Assembly: GCA_021234155.1 (NCBI GenBank)
Contig: JAJEKV010000024.1
Span: 17,321,030 to 17,385,029, forward strand
Direction: 5' to 3'
Origin: Isoetes taiwanensis
Lineage: Eukaryota > Streptophyta > Lycopodiopsida > Isoetales > Isoetaceae
DNA length: 64,000 nucleotides
The notes below the pieces were generated by a model. It saw nothing but the letters and a program-made list of their open reading frames with translations, ran no database searches and was not told where the DNA came from. Of this stretch, positions 63,661-64,000 are shown one piece after another. How positions within the stretch are numbered: position 1 is the first letter of the stretch; each line of letters starts with the position of its first letter. A program made the position numbers and the translations under genes.

Positions 63661-64000
63661 GATGAATGAGGCGTGCTACACAAATCTTAGTAATGCCATT
63701 CCTAGGATGGGTCCTATAGCATATCAAGTGGCCTAAGTGAAGTGGTGTTCTCATTGAGCTTTGTAAAATCGTTGAGTACAAAATGATTCCCCTATTTGGG
63801 GTAGAAGTTCTGAAAAAACTTGAAATTTGAGTGCTCCGAAACTAGACAATCATCGAGAGCACAACGAACTAAGAATCACACGATAAAAGATGATTCATCC
63901 ACCGCTTGGTCTATGCAAAAATGAGAAAAATTGGCGACCGCTTCTCATCGGGATGAAAAACCCCGCCCTTTCGGGTTTTCGAGGAAAACCCTAATGAGAA

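Noticed and set aside
1-64000. CRISPR arrays, operons or bacterial features
   Set aside because: The repeats are tandem or transposon-derived without regular unique spacers, and gene structure with GT-AG introns is eukaryotic.

Overview
This window reads as nuclear DNA of a land plant, most likely a seed-free one such as a fern. The pointers are genes split by short GT-AG introns, a PLS-class pentatricopeptide gene, plant ferritin, dirigent and trihelix genes, a relic resembling the ciliary transport gene IFT139/TTC21 (lost in flowering plants), low GC, and a high density of nested transposable elements. The species assignment is inference; nothing here names it.

Layout. 1-12.6 kb: tandemly duplicated non-coding DNA, a cluster of tRNA-like SINEs, a broken pectinesterase copy (7.6-8.1 kb) and an intact dirigent gene (11.2-11.8 kb). 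12.65-15.84 kb: a non-autonomous LTR element with a partial tandem duplication; a second copy lies at 32.5-34.3 kb. 16.4-28.9 kb: a complete but inactivated Ty1/copia element on the minus strand, with both 233-bp LTRs and a GTGAA target duplication. It is split by a 7.9-kb DNA transposon (18653-26586) with matching terminal inverted repeats and a 4-bp AAGG duplication. That transposon carries a decayed DDD-type transposase resembling the Sola superfamily, a small acidic ORF and a captured FCP1/NIF-like phosphatase gene. 29.46-32.5 kb: a LINE. 35-39 kb: IFT139-like relics, a tandem TRIM array and unidentified exons. 39.16-40.56 kb: a two-exon trihelix-type gene. 41.0-42.7 kb: a PPR gene on the minus strand. 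46.16-57.31 kb: a ferritin gene. 60-62.3 kb: a repeat array beside a CRINKLY4-like receptor relic. 62.9-64 kb: the 3' end of a poly(A) retroelement on the minus strand.

The most unusual object is in the ferritin gene. One of its introns (46459-56241) is 9.8 kb and holds a retroelement with two nearly identical 2.6-kb direct repeats (46499-49101 and 53606-56208). They flank a 4.5-kb core with no integrase, RNase H, protease or GIY-YIG domain that I can see. The core encodes a 624-residue protein of unknown function, whose first exon lies inside the left repeat and is spliced over a 2-kb intron to the core. It also encodes a reverse transcriptase with intact catalytic aspartates that resembles non-LTR, Penelope-like or rvt-type enzymes rather than LTR-retrotransposon ones. 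The ferritin is itself odd: three of the residues that form the ferroxidase centre are replaced.

The ordinary host genes with open frames are dirigent, trihelix, PPR (shortened at the 3' end) and ferritin. They show no operon-like or pathway relation to each other. Most of the remaining sequence is transposon-derived or locally duplicated.
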